DNA of 64,000 bases, taken from assembly GCA_028023455.1 (NCBI GenBank), contig JAQFVV010000017.1:3021501-3085500 (forward strand). Reading direction: 5' to 3'. The position numbers and the translations under genes were made by a program. The notes under the pieces were generated by a model. The model was not told the origin of the DNA and did no database searches. It worked only from the letters and a program-made list of their open reading frames with translations. Shown here piece after piece: positions 1 to 10,362 of this stretch (position 1 is the first letter of the stretch; each line of letters opens with the position of its first letter). The stretch comes from Epiperipatus broadwayi (taxonomy: Eukaryota; Onychophora; Udeonychophora; Euonychophora; Peripatidae).

Positions 1-140
1 AATTTATCTTTTCAACATATATGTGTTCAAATGTATCAGTGTTATGAGATAGTGTGGAGAGTTATGGGTTGTGTGAAAGTCTGTGCTCATATACCCTATA
101 TATTACATATATAAACACAGGTATATAATAAACCGGTGTG
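1..140 (+). repeat. Family B repeat, 5' part outside the window
   Basis: The window opens inside a repeat that recurs at 23160-23290 and 42620-42790: a TTATCTTTTCAACATATATG block, then a stretch ending GTGTGAAAGTCTG, then a TATATTACATATATAAA tail. In better copies a hammerhead core lies just upstream (42485-42526), so the ribozyme of this copy, if any, is off the left edge. The better copy has a tRNA-B-box-like GAGTTCGAATCCCGC where this one reads CTGTGCTCATATACCC, so this copy is decayed. Confidence 0.6.
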
Positions 141-442
141 TTTCAGTTATTAAATAGATAAAAATTTTAAACTTCAGTTTATACCCAAATAGAAATAATT
201 AAGAATTGCAATATAATAAAAAAATTTGAATTATTACCAAAATATAAAAATTGTAATCTCTATTGTAATTTTTTTGTATTTATTATATTTTCATCACATA
301 TGTTTATTATATGATTTTCTTATTCATTCGTATATATATAGTATTCGAGATTAAGACAAGTTCACTATACAACAAATATTTTAAACACTTTAATCCAGCA
401 TAAGACAATAATTATCAAGAAAAGATTTTTTTTTGTTAATTA

Positions 443-561
443 TGCTTTATGTCAAGCGTTGGTGGCCTAGTGGTTAGCATACCAGCCTTCCAAGCAGCTG
501 ACCCACGTTCGCTTCCCGGTTAACGCTTTGACATATGAGGAAAAAAAAATAATGCTTTATG
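443..561 (+). mobile_element. tRNA-Gly(TCC)-derived SINE or tRNA retrocopy
   Basis: Positions 457-526 read as a tRNA-Gly(TCC) relative: GCGTTGGTGGCCTAGTGG (acceptor and A box), GCCTTCCAAGC (anticodon arm, TCC in the loop), GTTCGCTTCCCGG (B box) and a 3' strand AACGC that pairs with GCGTT. A short tail TTTGACATATGAGG and an A-run follow. The 10-bp direct repeat ATGCTTTATG at 443-452 and 552-561 is a likely target-site duplication. The D arm and T arm are imperfect, so this is a retroposed copy and not a working tRNA gene. Related copies: 44660-44748 and 39016-39076. Confidence 0.75.
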
Positions 562-793
562 CTGTGTTGGAGAGTATATTAAAATATTTTCGTGTTCATC
601 ATTGTCTTATGTTGGGTTAGAGAGTATTTTAAAATATGATACAATGGCTTTAATCTCAATTTCGAGTATTATATATATTCCAACACTGAAGGTAATCGAT
701 TATATAGACATATATAATACTTTCGTTTGCAATTCTCAAATTTTCTAATAATGACAATTATGACACTATCAACTTTAAGTAAATGTATTAATG

Positions 794-975
794 ACTATTC
801 ATCATCATCATCATCAACCGTTATCAATCCACTGCAGGATGAAGGTCTCTCCAAGTTTAATCCATCTCCGATCTTTAGCTTCTCTTCTCCACATCACCCC
901 TGTATATTTTCTTATTTCATCCATCCATCTCACATGTGGTCTCTTTCTGGGTCTTTTAAAAACTAATCCTTTATT
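794..975 (-). mobile_element. LINE-A (RTE-like) 3' end fragment
   Basis: Reverse strand matches the end of the LINE-A reading frame and 3' UTR: CTCACATGTGGTCTC and TGAAGGTCTCTCCAAG blocks recur at 22155-22315 and 45057-45215, and the coding counterparts are on the plus strand at 40740-40950 and 43850-44050. The element ends in an ATG-repeat tail, seen here as TCATCATCATCATCA near 796-811, as is common for RTE-type elements. The forward-strand ORFs here are shadows of this fragment. Confidence 0.7.
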
Positions 976-1264
976 AATCTGGAGATTATGACATCATTTC
1001 TAGCACAAATATGAACTTGAAACTCAATTATAGATTAACACCTATGTTTTTAATTAAACATAAACACATGAAATTATTAATTCAACTTCACCTCTCATTT
1101 TCAATATGTAATATATTTTTTAGATATTCGTAAACTTGTGTTTCAGAAAAAGACTATAATATAAGTAATGAACAAATCATGACATGTAAACTGAAAAATA
1201 CTGATTCAGTACAAAATGCAACTTGAAAGTCATTTGTCTAGTTCAGATGTTTTTAGTTATATAT

Positions 1265-1700
1265 TTAAAAATGGTAGGTTTCTGCTTCTGGCCTTCTCGG
1301 TGAGATGCTAGGATATTCAAGCACTAGATTTAAAATACCAGGTCAAACCCAGCACTTTATCTAATTGCTAACTATTAAGTAAAAAATCTAAAATTTTCAG
1401 ACAACCATATGTCCTCAAATTCAGCCATGTGGGACTGAACTAAGTTCAGATATGCCATATATTAATATCTTTAGCAATATAAAATTGCCAAAGCCTTAAT
1501 AACAAAAAATATAATTGCTATTTAAGTTAGATAGCTGAATTTAAGGACATATGGATGTCTGAAAATTTCAGATTTTCTATTTAATAGTTAACCATTAGAT
1601 AAAGTGCTGGACTTGATCTGGTATTTTAAATCTAATGCTTGACTATCCTATCACCTCACTGAGAAAGCCAGAAGCAGAAACCAGTCTGGAGTTGGGGATA
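1265..1700. repeat. Fold-back repeat, family C, decayed hammerhead in each arm
   Basis: The left arm (about 1265-1480) is the approximate reverse complement of the right arm (about 1505-1695), for example TTAGATAAAGTGCTGG against CCAGCACTTTATCTAA-type sequence. In the right arm, CCTCACTGAGAAAGCC, GCAGAAACCAGTCTGG resembles a hammerhead core (CTGA.., stem II AGCC/GC, GAAAC, GTC, stem I) but position 8 of the core is not G. The same family occurs at 17562-17870, 20862-21072 and 56640-57190. Confidence 0.6.
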
Positions 1701-1840
1701 TTCTGAAAAGCTTGTTAAGAGCTATTGGCATGCTGATTCTAACATTCTCATGGATAAATGATGAATTCATAGTATTATTTCCAGGAGTTTCCATGTAATA
1801 TATATATAAATATACGAACTAACTAAAGAAAAAATAAAAA

Positions 1841-1990
1841 CATAATAAAAACACAGAATTACTTCTCTATAAAACTGCTTTAATATTTCAACCAGCAGAC
1901 TGGTTTTCATCAGAAAAAAAAAAAAAAACAGTCTTCTGGTTCAAATATTAAAGCAGTTTTATAGAGAAGTAATTCTGTGTTTTTATTATG
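1841..1990. repeat. Long hairpin with A-run loop, family E-like
   Basis: Arms at about 1841-1906 and 1926-1990 are nearly perfect reverse complements (CATAATAAAAACACAGAATT against its complement at the far end). The loop contains a run of about 15 A. On the minus strand the left arm reads CTGATGA, then AACCAG-TCTG-CTGGTT, then GAAA, a hammerhead-like core and stem II, but with one extra A before stem II and no clear stem III. No flanking duplication was seen. Confidence 0.6.
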
Positions 1991-2104
1991 TATATAGTTT
2001 TAAATTATAGAAATTTAGAAAAAATAATAATGATATAGAACTTGTATAGAAGTATTCTCAGTTGTTCAACTGAACACAAAAAGCAGATATCACATGATTT
2101 TTCA

Positions 2105-3062
2105 ATATTAGCTGATTGTCTATTTATTATCATCTTCACTATCATTTACAATATTATCAATCCACTTCAGAATAAAATCTTTCCTAGTTTAATCCAATTT
2201 CTCTGATATCCACCCTTTTCTATATCATATGAGCAAGTTTATTTATTTTATCCACCCATCTCTCATGATATCAGTTTCTAGAGCTTTTTAAATCTCTTGG
2301 GATCTGATTTAAAATTTTTATCATCTTTTCTAGCAATATGTTTATCTTGGCTATGCTTCAACCTTTTTATTATTTAAATGATGGCATTTAATCTTTTTGT
2401 TTTTTCCCCTATGTATTCATTTTCAAGCCTTTTTGTTATTTCTAACATGATTCCCTCATACTTTGGTGAGTGGTCTGAAATCTCTGTATTGCTCTTCTAT
2501 CAGATGTCCAAGTTTCAGATCCATAAATAAGAACTGGTAAAACAAATATATTAAAAATCTTACTTTTTATAACATATAGACATATTTTCTTTTAATATTA
2601 AGTTATTTCTATCAAAAGCATTCCATTCAAGTTTAAAGCTATGATTAATTTTATTTGTTTCAATCTGCATTAATATCTGACCATGGTGCCAATAGTCACT
2701 ATTAATAATCTTTACTATCTTCTTTTGAAAAAATACATTGAACATTAATATTTATCTTTAAGTCTATTTTTTTTTCCTTTCATCTGCAAAAACAATTATA
2801 TCATCTGCAAAATCTAAATGACTTAAATTAACAAACTCCATTTATTTTTATTTCCTTAGCTTCCCATATTTATCCATAAAATACTTTTTGCAAAACTGCT
2901 GTAAAAAGTTTTGGAGACATGGAGTCATCTTGCCATATATCCTTCCCAAGGTTAACCTTCCTAGTATCATTATGTAACCTAATTGTTGCTGTAGCATTTG
3001 ATAAATATTCTTCAGAATACCACAGTATCCTAGATCTATATCTTTAACTGAGGTTTAAAGTT
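2105..3062 (-). pseudogene. LINE-A (RTE-like) reverse transcriptase fragment
   Basis: On the minus strand this covers part of an RTE-like reverse transcriptase. The motif HLDFADDIIVFADER is encoded around 2785-2825, with the catalytic FADD codons at 2800-2811. Further downstream the frame 2560-2745 gives INHSFKLEWNAFDRNNLILK, the conserved region after the RT palm (compare INHRIKPDWNIFEK at about 40440). The 3' part down to about 2105 resembles the LINE-A tail. Several stops and frameshifts break the frame and the endonuclease domain is absent, so it is dead. In a working copy this protein would copy the element's RNA at a nicked target. Confidence 0.7.
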
Positions 3063-3627
3063 TATATCTGTGCTAGAGATAATCTCTAGTTTCGAAAATG
3101 ATTAGTAATAATCATTGGTGTATTTGTCTGAAGTGAATGGTGTCAGAGTTGTGAGTGGAGGAAAATGACAATGGTAAATGAAAATGTAACAATTTACTCT
3201 AGATAAATACTTTGCATATAATAAAGATGTATATAAGAGATTGTGACCTGGGCCAACTGATGAGTGCTGGTTCAGCACGAAATGCATCTTGGGAGTCATT
3301 TGTCTTTTATTATATCTTTATTTATATGTATTTAAAAAGAATGGGGGAAGTATGGAGATGTTTATTATATCTATAAAGATATTACATACTGGACAAAGAA
3401 AGGTGAATAACTCTGTGTGTGTAAATTAAAAAAAAAAAAATCAGATATATTAATCTTAAACCTCTATATTAATCTTTAACCAAGGTTTAAAGTTTATATT
3501 TGTGCTAGAGATAATCTCTAGTTTTGAAAATGATTAGTAATAATCATTGGTGTATTTGTCTGAAGTGAATGGCGTCACAGTTGTGAATGGAGGAAGTTTG
3601 ACAATGGTAAATGAAAATGTAACAATC
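3037..3627. repeat. Direct repeat pair separated by a hammerhead-bearing segment
   Basis: About 155 bp at 3037-3192 recurs at 3470-3627 with few changes: AGGTTTAAAGTTTATAT, GCTAGAGATAATCTCTAG, GTGTATTTGTCTGAAGTGAA and AATGACAATGGTAAATG-like blocks. The intervening 3193-3469 holds the hammerhead at 3253-3292. The first copy begins inside the LINE-A remnant. This could be a duplicated segment or a pseudo-LTR-like arrangement around the ribozyme unit. Confidence 0.65.
3253..3292 (+). ncRNA. Hammerhead ribozyme, type I, complete core
   Basis: All elements of a type I hammerhead are visible in order. Stem I 5' strand CCAA (3253-3256); core CTGATGA (3257-3263); stem II GTGCT-GGTTC-AGCAC (3264-3278, five pairs starting with the canonical G-C); core GAAA (3279-3282); stem III AT-GC-AT (A3282 to T3287); cleavage base C3288; stem I 3' strand TTGG (3289-3292), fully complementary to CCAA. 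Cleavage would follow C3288. It belongs to family B; the other good copy is 42485-42526. Self-cleavage is inferred from structure only, and four base pairs in stem I is short without tertiary loop contacts. Confidence 0.8.
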
Positions 3628-3741
3628 TATATCTAATTATTATACAATCTTTAAAGTGTTTTATAAATACTGTCTGTTTAATTTTTCTCTTTCTATGATA
3701 TTTTTCTTTGTGTAATATTCTTATTTGAATCAATTTTAGCT

Positions 3742-5698
3742 GGTGCTCTTTTAGTACGCGATCTCGGCCATTTTGAATTTCAAAAACAACCAAAAACATC
3801 ATCTGACACATCTAAGTGATAAAAAAGTACGCGAAAACGGAAAAAAATTTAGAACTTGAGTCACGTGACTGGGAAAAAATTCCCCGAAACATCGCACAGT
3901 AAAAAAAAAAAAAGTCAAAACATGAAAAATTTAGAACTCTGGTCACGTGACTATAATATTAATTAAAATCAACACATAGATCTGAGATCGCAAAAAATAT
4001 TTTAAAAATATAAAAAGCATCACGTATTATTGACATATAAAAAGCATAGATATATAAAAACCCTAACATGCATTATTAAATCATGCAGGTTACAATATTA
4101 AGTCTTACATTTATAACTTGTAAACTTCATTTTTGTAAACATATAAAAAGATCGATCGAAGGTATATATATATATATAAAAGACAAACTAAAACTTATTC
4201 ATTTTATAATTCCCTTTTTTGCAAAATTTCAGATTCTCTGCCTAAAATAACATTCAAAATGTACAACCCAGGTTATGTAACTCTAATATCGATTAAATAC
4301 CTTATCCATTCGTAGGACAGCCCCCCCCCCCCACACTGAGCCCAAGTAAATCAACAAGATATTTTTTTTTAGATTATCATTGGCTAAAAAGTACATTTTC
4401 TCATTTTAAATTATAAATAAAATAATTTATTATACAGCCTAGTTTACAAAAATAATATTAATTTTAACTAATTTATTAAATATTATTTAGTTTTCGCAAT
4501 TCATAAGTTATTACAAGTTATTAAAAGTTATAAAATGATTTCTTATAGTTTACTTTCAATGATGGGGGGGGGGGGATTTTAGATAATTAAATTATTTTCC
4601 TCTCCTCTTAAAATGTCGAGGGAGATCAAAGCAAAACCTCTTAGATTTTAAACTCAACAGTAACAAGATTTAAAAGTTTCTCTTCTCACCTCCCCCCACC
4701 CCATCATATAAAAGTATATTGTTTAGATTCAAATGTCTATTAAATTTAATAAAGGATGGCGAGCATTTATTGATTTAAGGTTTAAAATTATTCTATTTGT
4801 AATATAGCTCTCTCTATATATATATAAGATCTAACCCAAGAGTTAGAAAATAGATTAAGTATTAATAAACCAGATAATTTGTACACAGTTACTTCACTAC
4901 TGCCCAATAATTAATGCCGAAAGTCAAATAAAATATTTTATGTAAATAAACTTATAAAGTGCGGTAATACTGTAACTGTATTAATATTTGTGAAAGCTAA
5001 TACGCAATTAATCTATAACTTATAATAACTTAGGAATTGCGAAAACTAAATAATATTTAATAAATTAGTTAAAATTAATATTATTTTTGTAAACTAGGCA
5101 GTATAATAAATTATTTGATTTATAATTTAAAATGAGAAAATGTACTTTTTAACTAATGATAATCTAAAAAAAATACCTTGTTGATTTACTTGCGCGCAGT
5201 GGGGGGGGGGGGATGTCCTACGAATGGATAAGGTATTTAATCGATATTAGAGTTACATAACCTGGGTTGTACATTTTGAATGTTATTCTAGGCAGAGAAT
5301 CTGAAATTTTGCAAACAAAGGGAATTATAAAATGAATAAGTTTTAGTTTGACTTTTATATATATATACCTTCGATCGATCTTTTTATATGTTTACAAAAA
5401 TGAAGTTTACAAGTTATAAATGTAAGACTTAATATTGTAACCTGCATGATTTAATAATGCATGTTAGGGTTTTTATATATCTATGTTTTTTATATGTCAA
5501 TAATACGTGATGCTTTTTATATTTTTAAAATATTTTTTGCAATTCTCAGATCTATGTGTTGATTTTAATTGATATTATAGTCACGTGACCCAAGTTCTAA
5601 TTTTTTTCCCCGTTTTCGCGTACTTTTTTATCACTTAGATGTGTCAGATGATGTTTTTGAAATTCAAAATGGCGGAGATCGCGTACTAAAAGAGCACC
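3742..5698. mobile_element. DNA-transposon-like element with very long terminal inverted repeats
   Basis: Left arm (3742 to about 4540) and right arm (about 5020-5698) are long inverted repeats. The termini are GGTGCTCTTTTAGTACGCGA and its complement TCGCGTACTAAAAGAGCACC. TCACGTGAC motifs, CGAAAACG-type subterminal sequence and a C-run (about 4318) mirrored by a G-run (about 5201) occur in both arms. The spacer of about 480 bp holds no ORF. Flanks TTTTAGCT (3734-3741) and TTTTAGAG (5699-5706) match at 6 of 8 positions, a possible decayed 8-bp duplication as made by hAT transposases. The element is non-autonomous and would need a transposase in trans. A short relative lies at 34143-34276. Confidence 0.75.
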
Positions 5699-5711
5699 TT
5701 TTAGAGGATAG

Positions 5712-5905
5712 TCAATTTATTATACAATCTTTAAATTGATTTATATGAATTGTCTCTAATTTTTTTCTTTCTATGATGATTTCTCCATGCATTATTCTTG
5801 TAAAATTTATACAACAATATTAGATGAAAGAAATCATACAAAGAGACAAATTAAAAAGAGGGTTCTTGTAAATCAATTAAAAGATTTTATAATAAACAGA
5901 CAATT
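5712..5905. repeat. Imperfect inverted repeat beside the long-TIR element
   Basis: Sequence from about 5712 (TTTATTATACAATCTTTAAA) is mirrored at about 5820-5900 (CAATTAAAAGATTTTATAAT). A related block also lies left of the long-TIR element at about 3636-3730, so this sequence flanks that element on both sides as roughly 100-bp direct repeats. Confidence 0.5.
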
Positions 5906-6438
5906 ATCTAACATTAATCTACAGAGTTCTTGAAAACCCATGGTATTACTAACTTAATTTTAAATTGAAATAAAATATAGGGTCAGGCATCATTAAGTTT
6001 AGATTCAAATTTTTATGTTGTTTAGTGAAATGTCAATGCACATATACTCAATTTAACATTTGCTAGTATTTAATGTGCTTTTTATAATAGCTATCAGATG
6101 CATGTCTAGTTTTGCAAAGAAGAAAACAGCTACACCTTCATACGTTTTTTTTTATATTTTATCCAGGAATGCTTCCAGAGCATATAGCCTCTCCTTTTTA
6201 GCCTTCATTTTTTTATTATACTGACTTCGACATTTGAACTAGAAATACTTTTAGATTTATTCAAGACTAACAATAATATTATGTTTTCAGGTTTAAATTT
6301 TATCTATATCTATTCTTAATTTTATTGAAGTTTTATAATCTCTTAATTAATAAAAAGCTTATTCTTAGTTTTTTAATATTACAATTTGTACTATATTAGA
6401 AGCATTTTCTCTATCGGTGGTTCTCTACATGCTTATAC
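5906..6438. other. Unassigned AT-rich sequence
   Basis: No ORF, repeat or RNA signal recognised by eye. Confidence 0.4.
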
Positions 6439-6566
6439 ATATAGCCTATTTTTTTTCTCATGTGTCATAGCATCAGCCAGGAAGCAAACCCACTACCCCA
6501 GGACAACTTCTTGTAAAGCAGCCGTCGCTGACCTCTCGACCACCAATTCTTGATATAGCCTATTTT
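6439..6566 (-). mobile_element. tRNA-like SINE with 14-bp target duplication
   Basis: A perfect 14-bp direct repeat ATATAGCCTATTTT (6439-6452 and 6553-6566) brackets a 100-bp insert. On the minus strand the insert reads TGGTGGTCGAGAGGTCAGCG (A-box side), GCTGCTTTACAAG (anticodon-arm-like, TAC in the loop as in tRNA-Val), GGGTTTGCTTCCTGG (B-box-like), then GACACATGAG and an A-run. It is a short tRNA-derived retroposon. A second copy interrupts the PLE at 16651-16741. The tRNA identity is tentative. Confidence 0.75.
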
Positions 6567-7370
6567 ACAGCTGATTTTTTTAATATTTGCATTAAGAATG
6601 TCACTTTTCTACTTAAAATTTTTACTTAGTCAGCTGAGTTGAAAAATGTTTCTAGATCATTTTTTTGATAAGGTTTCTCTAAGGAATGAAAACTGGTTTG
6701 ATGTTTTAAATAAATTATATTTATTTGTCTCTATTATCACTTTTGTTTAAGGTTGATTAAAGTTTTAAATTTTATAGTGAATATAACTTTATGGATGAGT
6801 TTTAAGCTTAAACTTTGTCCACTTAAAATGATATATAAATTAAGGAATCTATTTTATATTAAAATAAAAATCCTGAACTCAATTCTCATTTAATGATTAG
6901 AATGGTGATTAAACCCAAATATTCTTGCTTTGTAAGGATCATATTAAAGGACCTGGAAAGAATACTATATTTATTGATCATCATCATTTTACAACAATCT
7001 ATGTAGACTAAACCAAGAATCACACCATCTAATAGTCTAATGAATGACTAATAAAAATTATTAATAAGCTATTTCACTCGGTTATAAAATGCTTCTTGGA
7101 AATGTCAAATAAAATGCATATTTGTAATTCTTGTAGATCAAAATCTAATCCACTTAATTTATGTATATTATTAAACATAGAAGAATATATAGTCACATGG
7201 ACTTTTCCATTAACTAAAATATGGGAAAAAATATTGCTTGCTTGACTACTTCTTAGTTGACCTATGTTTGTTTCATGTTTTGGTTGAATAGTTCTATTCA
7301 TTTGCATTACTTGCTATTAAAAGATTCATCATCATCACTGTTACTTTTTATTTATATGTCTTATTTACAA
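6567..7370. other. Unassigned AT-rich sequence
   Basis: Short ORFs only, with none resembling a known family. No repeat recognised. Confidence 0.35.
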
Positions 7371-8083
7371 CCAATTTTCCTTCAGAGAGCTTGATATTTT
7401 GCATTTCATTACACATATATATATATAGAAGGGATTTGAACTCAGCCTTTCAATCTTCCTGTAGCTATCCATTCCATCTTACACATGACCACATACCTGT
7501 AAAAAAAATCTATCTCCACTAAACTGGACTCATCAGTTGGTCCAGATCATCTCCCACACTCATATATATATAGTCAATGTTCAATTTATATTAATATAGC
7601 AAATATTCAAACTTTAGTGGACAAGTTTCAATTTTCTCCATCCTCCAACTCTTCAACCATCATATCATTGAAAATCTGATGATTGAATGCTCAAAGCTCT
7701 TGTTGATGCCAATATTATCATCATATCCATGTTGACTTTTAAGTCACTCTGACTCTTTACATATAGTACCTTAATATGTCCATTTAAATACACAGAGAGG
7801 GATGGTCAAAATAAGGCTGAATATGTACTATTTAAATATGTACATTGTTTATACTGAACCCTAACATAATTAGATGGGATTTGAAGTCAGACTTTCAAGT
7901 GATCAGAGCAACTTAAAAGTCAACATAGATATGACAATAATATTGACATCAACAAGGATTTTGAGTATTTTATTATCAAATTTTCAATGATATGGATGGC
8001 TGAAGAGTTGGAGGGTGTAGAATATTGAAGCTTGTCCATTAAAGTTTGAAGATTTGCTATCTTAATATAATCTGAGCACTGTT

Positions 8084-8120
<37 letters not shown>

Positions 8121-8324
8121 AAAAGATGATGATCTGGACCAATTGATAAGGCCTGGTTTAGCATAAAATGTTTATTGGAGATCATTTATCTTTTTCACAT
8201 GTATGTGGTCATGTTATCAGTTGTATAAAATGGAGTGGAAACTGCAGTGAGCTTGAAAGTCTGAGTTCAAATCGCTTTTAATTATCTTAAGTTCAGTATA
8301 GACAATATACTTGTATTTAAATGT

Positions 8325-8330
<6 letters not shown>
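7371..8330. repeat. Large fold-back element, family B, decayed hammerheads on both strands
   Basis: Minus-oriented arm about 7430-7740 and plus-oriented arm about 7900-8300 are reverse complements over several hundred bases with drift, for example TCCAACTCTTCAACCATCAT against ATGGCTGAAGAGTTGGAGG. The minus strand near 7535-7556 has GACCAACTGATGAGTCCAG (stem I plus core), but GAAA is lost. The plus strand near 8137-8178 has GACCAATTGATAAGGCCTGG, also decayed. Outer parts carry the family B tail with a B-box-like GAGTTCAAATC. A (TG)n tract lies at about 8098-8120. Confidence 0.6.
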
Positions 8331-8357
<27 letters not shown>

Positions 8358-8359
8358 GT

Positions 8360-8489
8360 AAAAATCAGTCATATATCATATGACCTATATAGCTTGTATT
8401 ACCAATATGTAATATATAAAGAGCCTGCTACTAGCTCTAATCAAGCTTAATAATTTTTTTTATGATAAATGCTACATTTATCATAAAAA

Positions 8490-8585
<96 letters not shown>
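8360..8585. repeat. Family C fragment and (TAA)n microsatellite
   Basis: About 8360-8488 matches the outer part of family C (GTCATATATCATATGACC, AGAGCCTGCTACTAGCTCTA, a small TATGATAAATG hairpin), also seen at 56640-56760. From about 8494 to 8585 there is an uninterrupted trinucleotide (TAA/ATA) repeat that abuts the 3' side of the PLE remnant. Confidence 0.6.
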
Positions 8586-8587
<2 letters not shown>

Positions 8588-8738
8588 GTATGTATTTCTT
8601 CAAAATAATATAAGCAAATTTATAAATAAATATTAGAAAATACAGTACTTAAAAGTTTATTAAAATATATCTATAATCGTTACTTAGAAGCACTTTCAAC
8701 TATCGTTGTAATTTTTATCAACTAATACTTTTAAAATG

Positions 8739-10362
8739 TCAGTTTTCCCATAATTCCATGATGTCAACTTTCCCATAATTCCATGATTTAATGTTTGCTG
8801 CTTGCCTATTAATTAAATTTTGCTTGTATTTATATATTAACATTACTTCTTTAATTTTTCTTTTATTATTATTTCTTTCAGTTTCCAATATTTTTACGTT
8901 ACTATAATTAAAATCAAAACCATATATACATGATTTATTATGGTCATAAAAGACAGAAGCTGATAAATTATCATTATTTTTATAATTTTGTTTTGTATTT
9001 TGAATCCTTTTTAATAATAACAAGTGCTCTTTTGTTCTTTTTTCCAATGTGCACCTCAATTCACCTATATATCCACTGCCACACCTACACGTCCATTTGT
9101 AAATGATACAATTTTTATTTGTTAATAAAGTCTTATCTTTTGAATTATTTATTAATTTATTTAATGTAGGTGGTGCATAAAATGCAATATCATATATACC
9201 TTTATAAATTTTCTTAATGAAACTTGCCTGTTGATTTGAAATATATGGTATTGATATCCAAAAATTTTTATCAGAAGAACTAACATTATTAGTAATATTA
9301 TTTTTAAATTTAGAATTAAAATTGTTTAACAGTATAATAAACACAATCATAATTATATCCAACGTTTAACAATTCATTATAATAAATTTCAATATTTTTG
9401 GTTTTATTTGAAGCATATTTACAAAGTTTATCATTTCTAAATAAGAAGGACTGCAAACCTGCCATTTTATGTGACATTGGTACTTTTGATTCATATGGGA
9501 TATATCCTCTTTTTGCTATTGGTTTCAGAGTCATATAGTAATCCAGTTTATATTTGTTTCTAGTTATCTTGACATCTAAAAATTGAACACACATTGAATT
9601 TTCATCTGTTTTAATCCATTTTAAGCCCTTTATACTATTTAATTCATTAAACAAATCATTAATAGCATTTGGATTTCCACAAACAAAAATATCATCAACA
9701 TATCAATTGTATAAAGTAATATTTTTCTGATAATATTCCTTCTTCAAGATATTTTCTTCATATGTAGATATACCAAAATTACATATTTGGACAACTGTAG
9801 GAAGCCCATCGGCCAGCCATTACTCATTTTATAAAATTCATGCTTAAAAATCATATAAATATTTTTATCAATAAAGTTTAATGCTTCAACAATAAATTTT
9901 ATTATTGTAACGTTAACATTTTTTAACTTTAATACATTATTAATTATTTCAATAGAAGACATTCTATCAATTGATCTATACATTTTACTCACATCAAAGG
10001 TACAAATTATATCGCATTTATCAATAACAACATTATTAATTTTACCAACAAAAACCAAATGATAAACAAATTGTATACATACCAAAACCAAGAATTTCCT
10101 GTAACATTTTCTCAATTAATTTACATGTTTCATAATAAAACGCACCCCCAAAATCAATCATTAATCGTAATGGTTCTTTTTCTTTATGCAATTTTATATT
10201 TGAAAATATTTTAGAACACATTGCAGTTGAAGGATAAATCCTATAATAAGTAAAATTATCAATTACATTATTTTTGGCTTTTTTTAAAATGTTATTAACA
10301 AATTGAACATGTAAACTTTCAATATTTATCTTATTAACTTTTATAAAATTAAGAACACACAC
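8739..10362 (-). pseudogene. Penelope-like element (PLE1): reverse transcriptase plus GIY-YIG endonuclease
   Basis: Four overlapping minus-strand frames make one broken polyprotein. 10362-10042 has the start of the RT domain (KIFSNIKLHKEKEPLRLMI, as in the PLE motif where K.H....PLR.I is conserved). 10115-9744 has IICTFDVSKMYRSID (first catalytic Asp region) and FYKMSNGWPMG. YVDD is encoded at 9702-9691, directly after an in-frame TGA (9705-9703). 9654-9316 holds the RT thumb. 9362-8739 holds the linker and a GIY-YIG endonuclease (residues about 85-170: IIYKWTC, GSGYIGE, then LEKRTKEH). Frameshifts near 10080, 9700 and 9330 make it non-functional. It is truncated at a (CA)/(TA) tract on its 5' side and sits beside (TAA)n on its 3' side. 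A working PLE primes cDNA synthesis at a site cut by its own endonuclease. Confidence 0.85.

Noticed and set aside
457-526. Functional tRNA-Gly gene
   Set aside because: The acceptor, D and T arms are imperfect, and the flanking duplication with an A-run shows a retroposed copy.
8494-8585. CRISPR or other patterned array
   Set aside because: Simple trinucleotide microsatellite; nothing in the window suggests a prokaryote.
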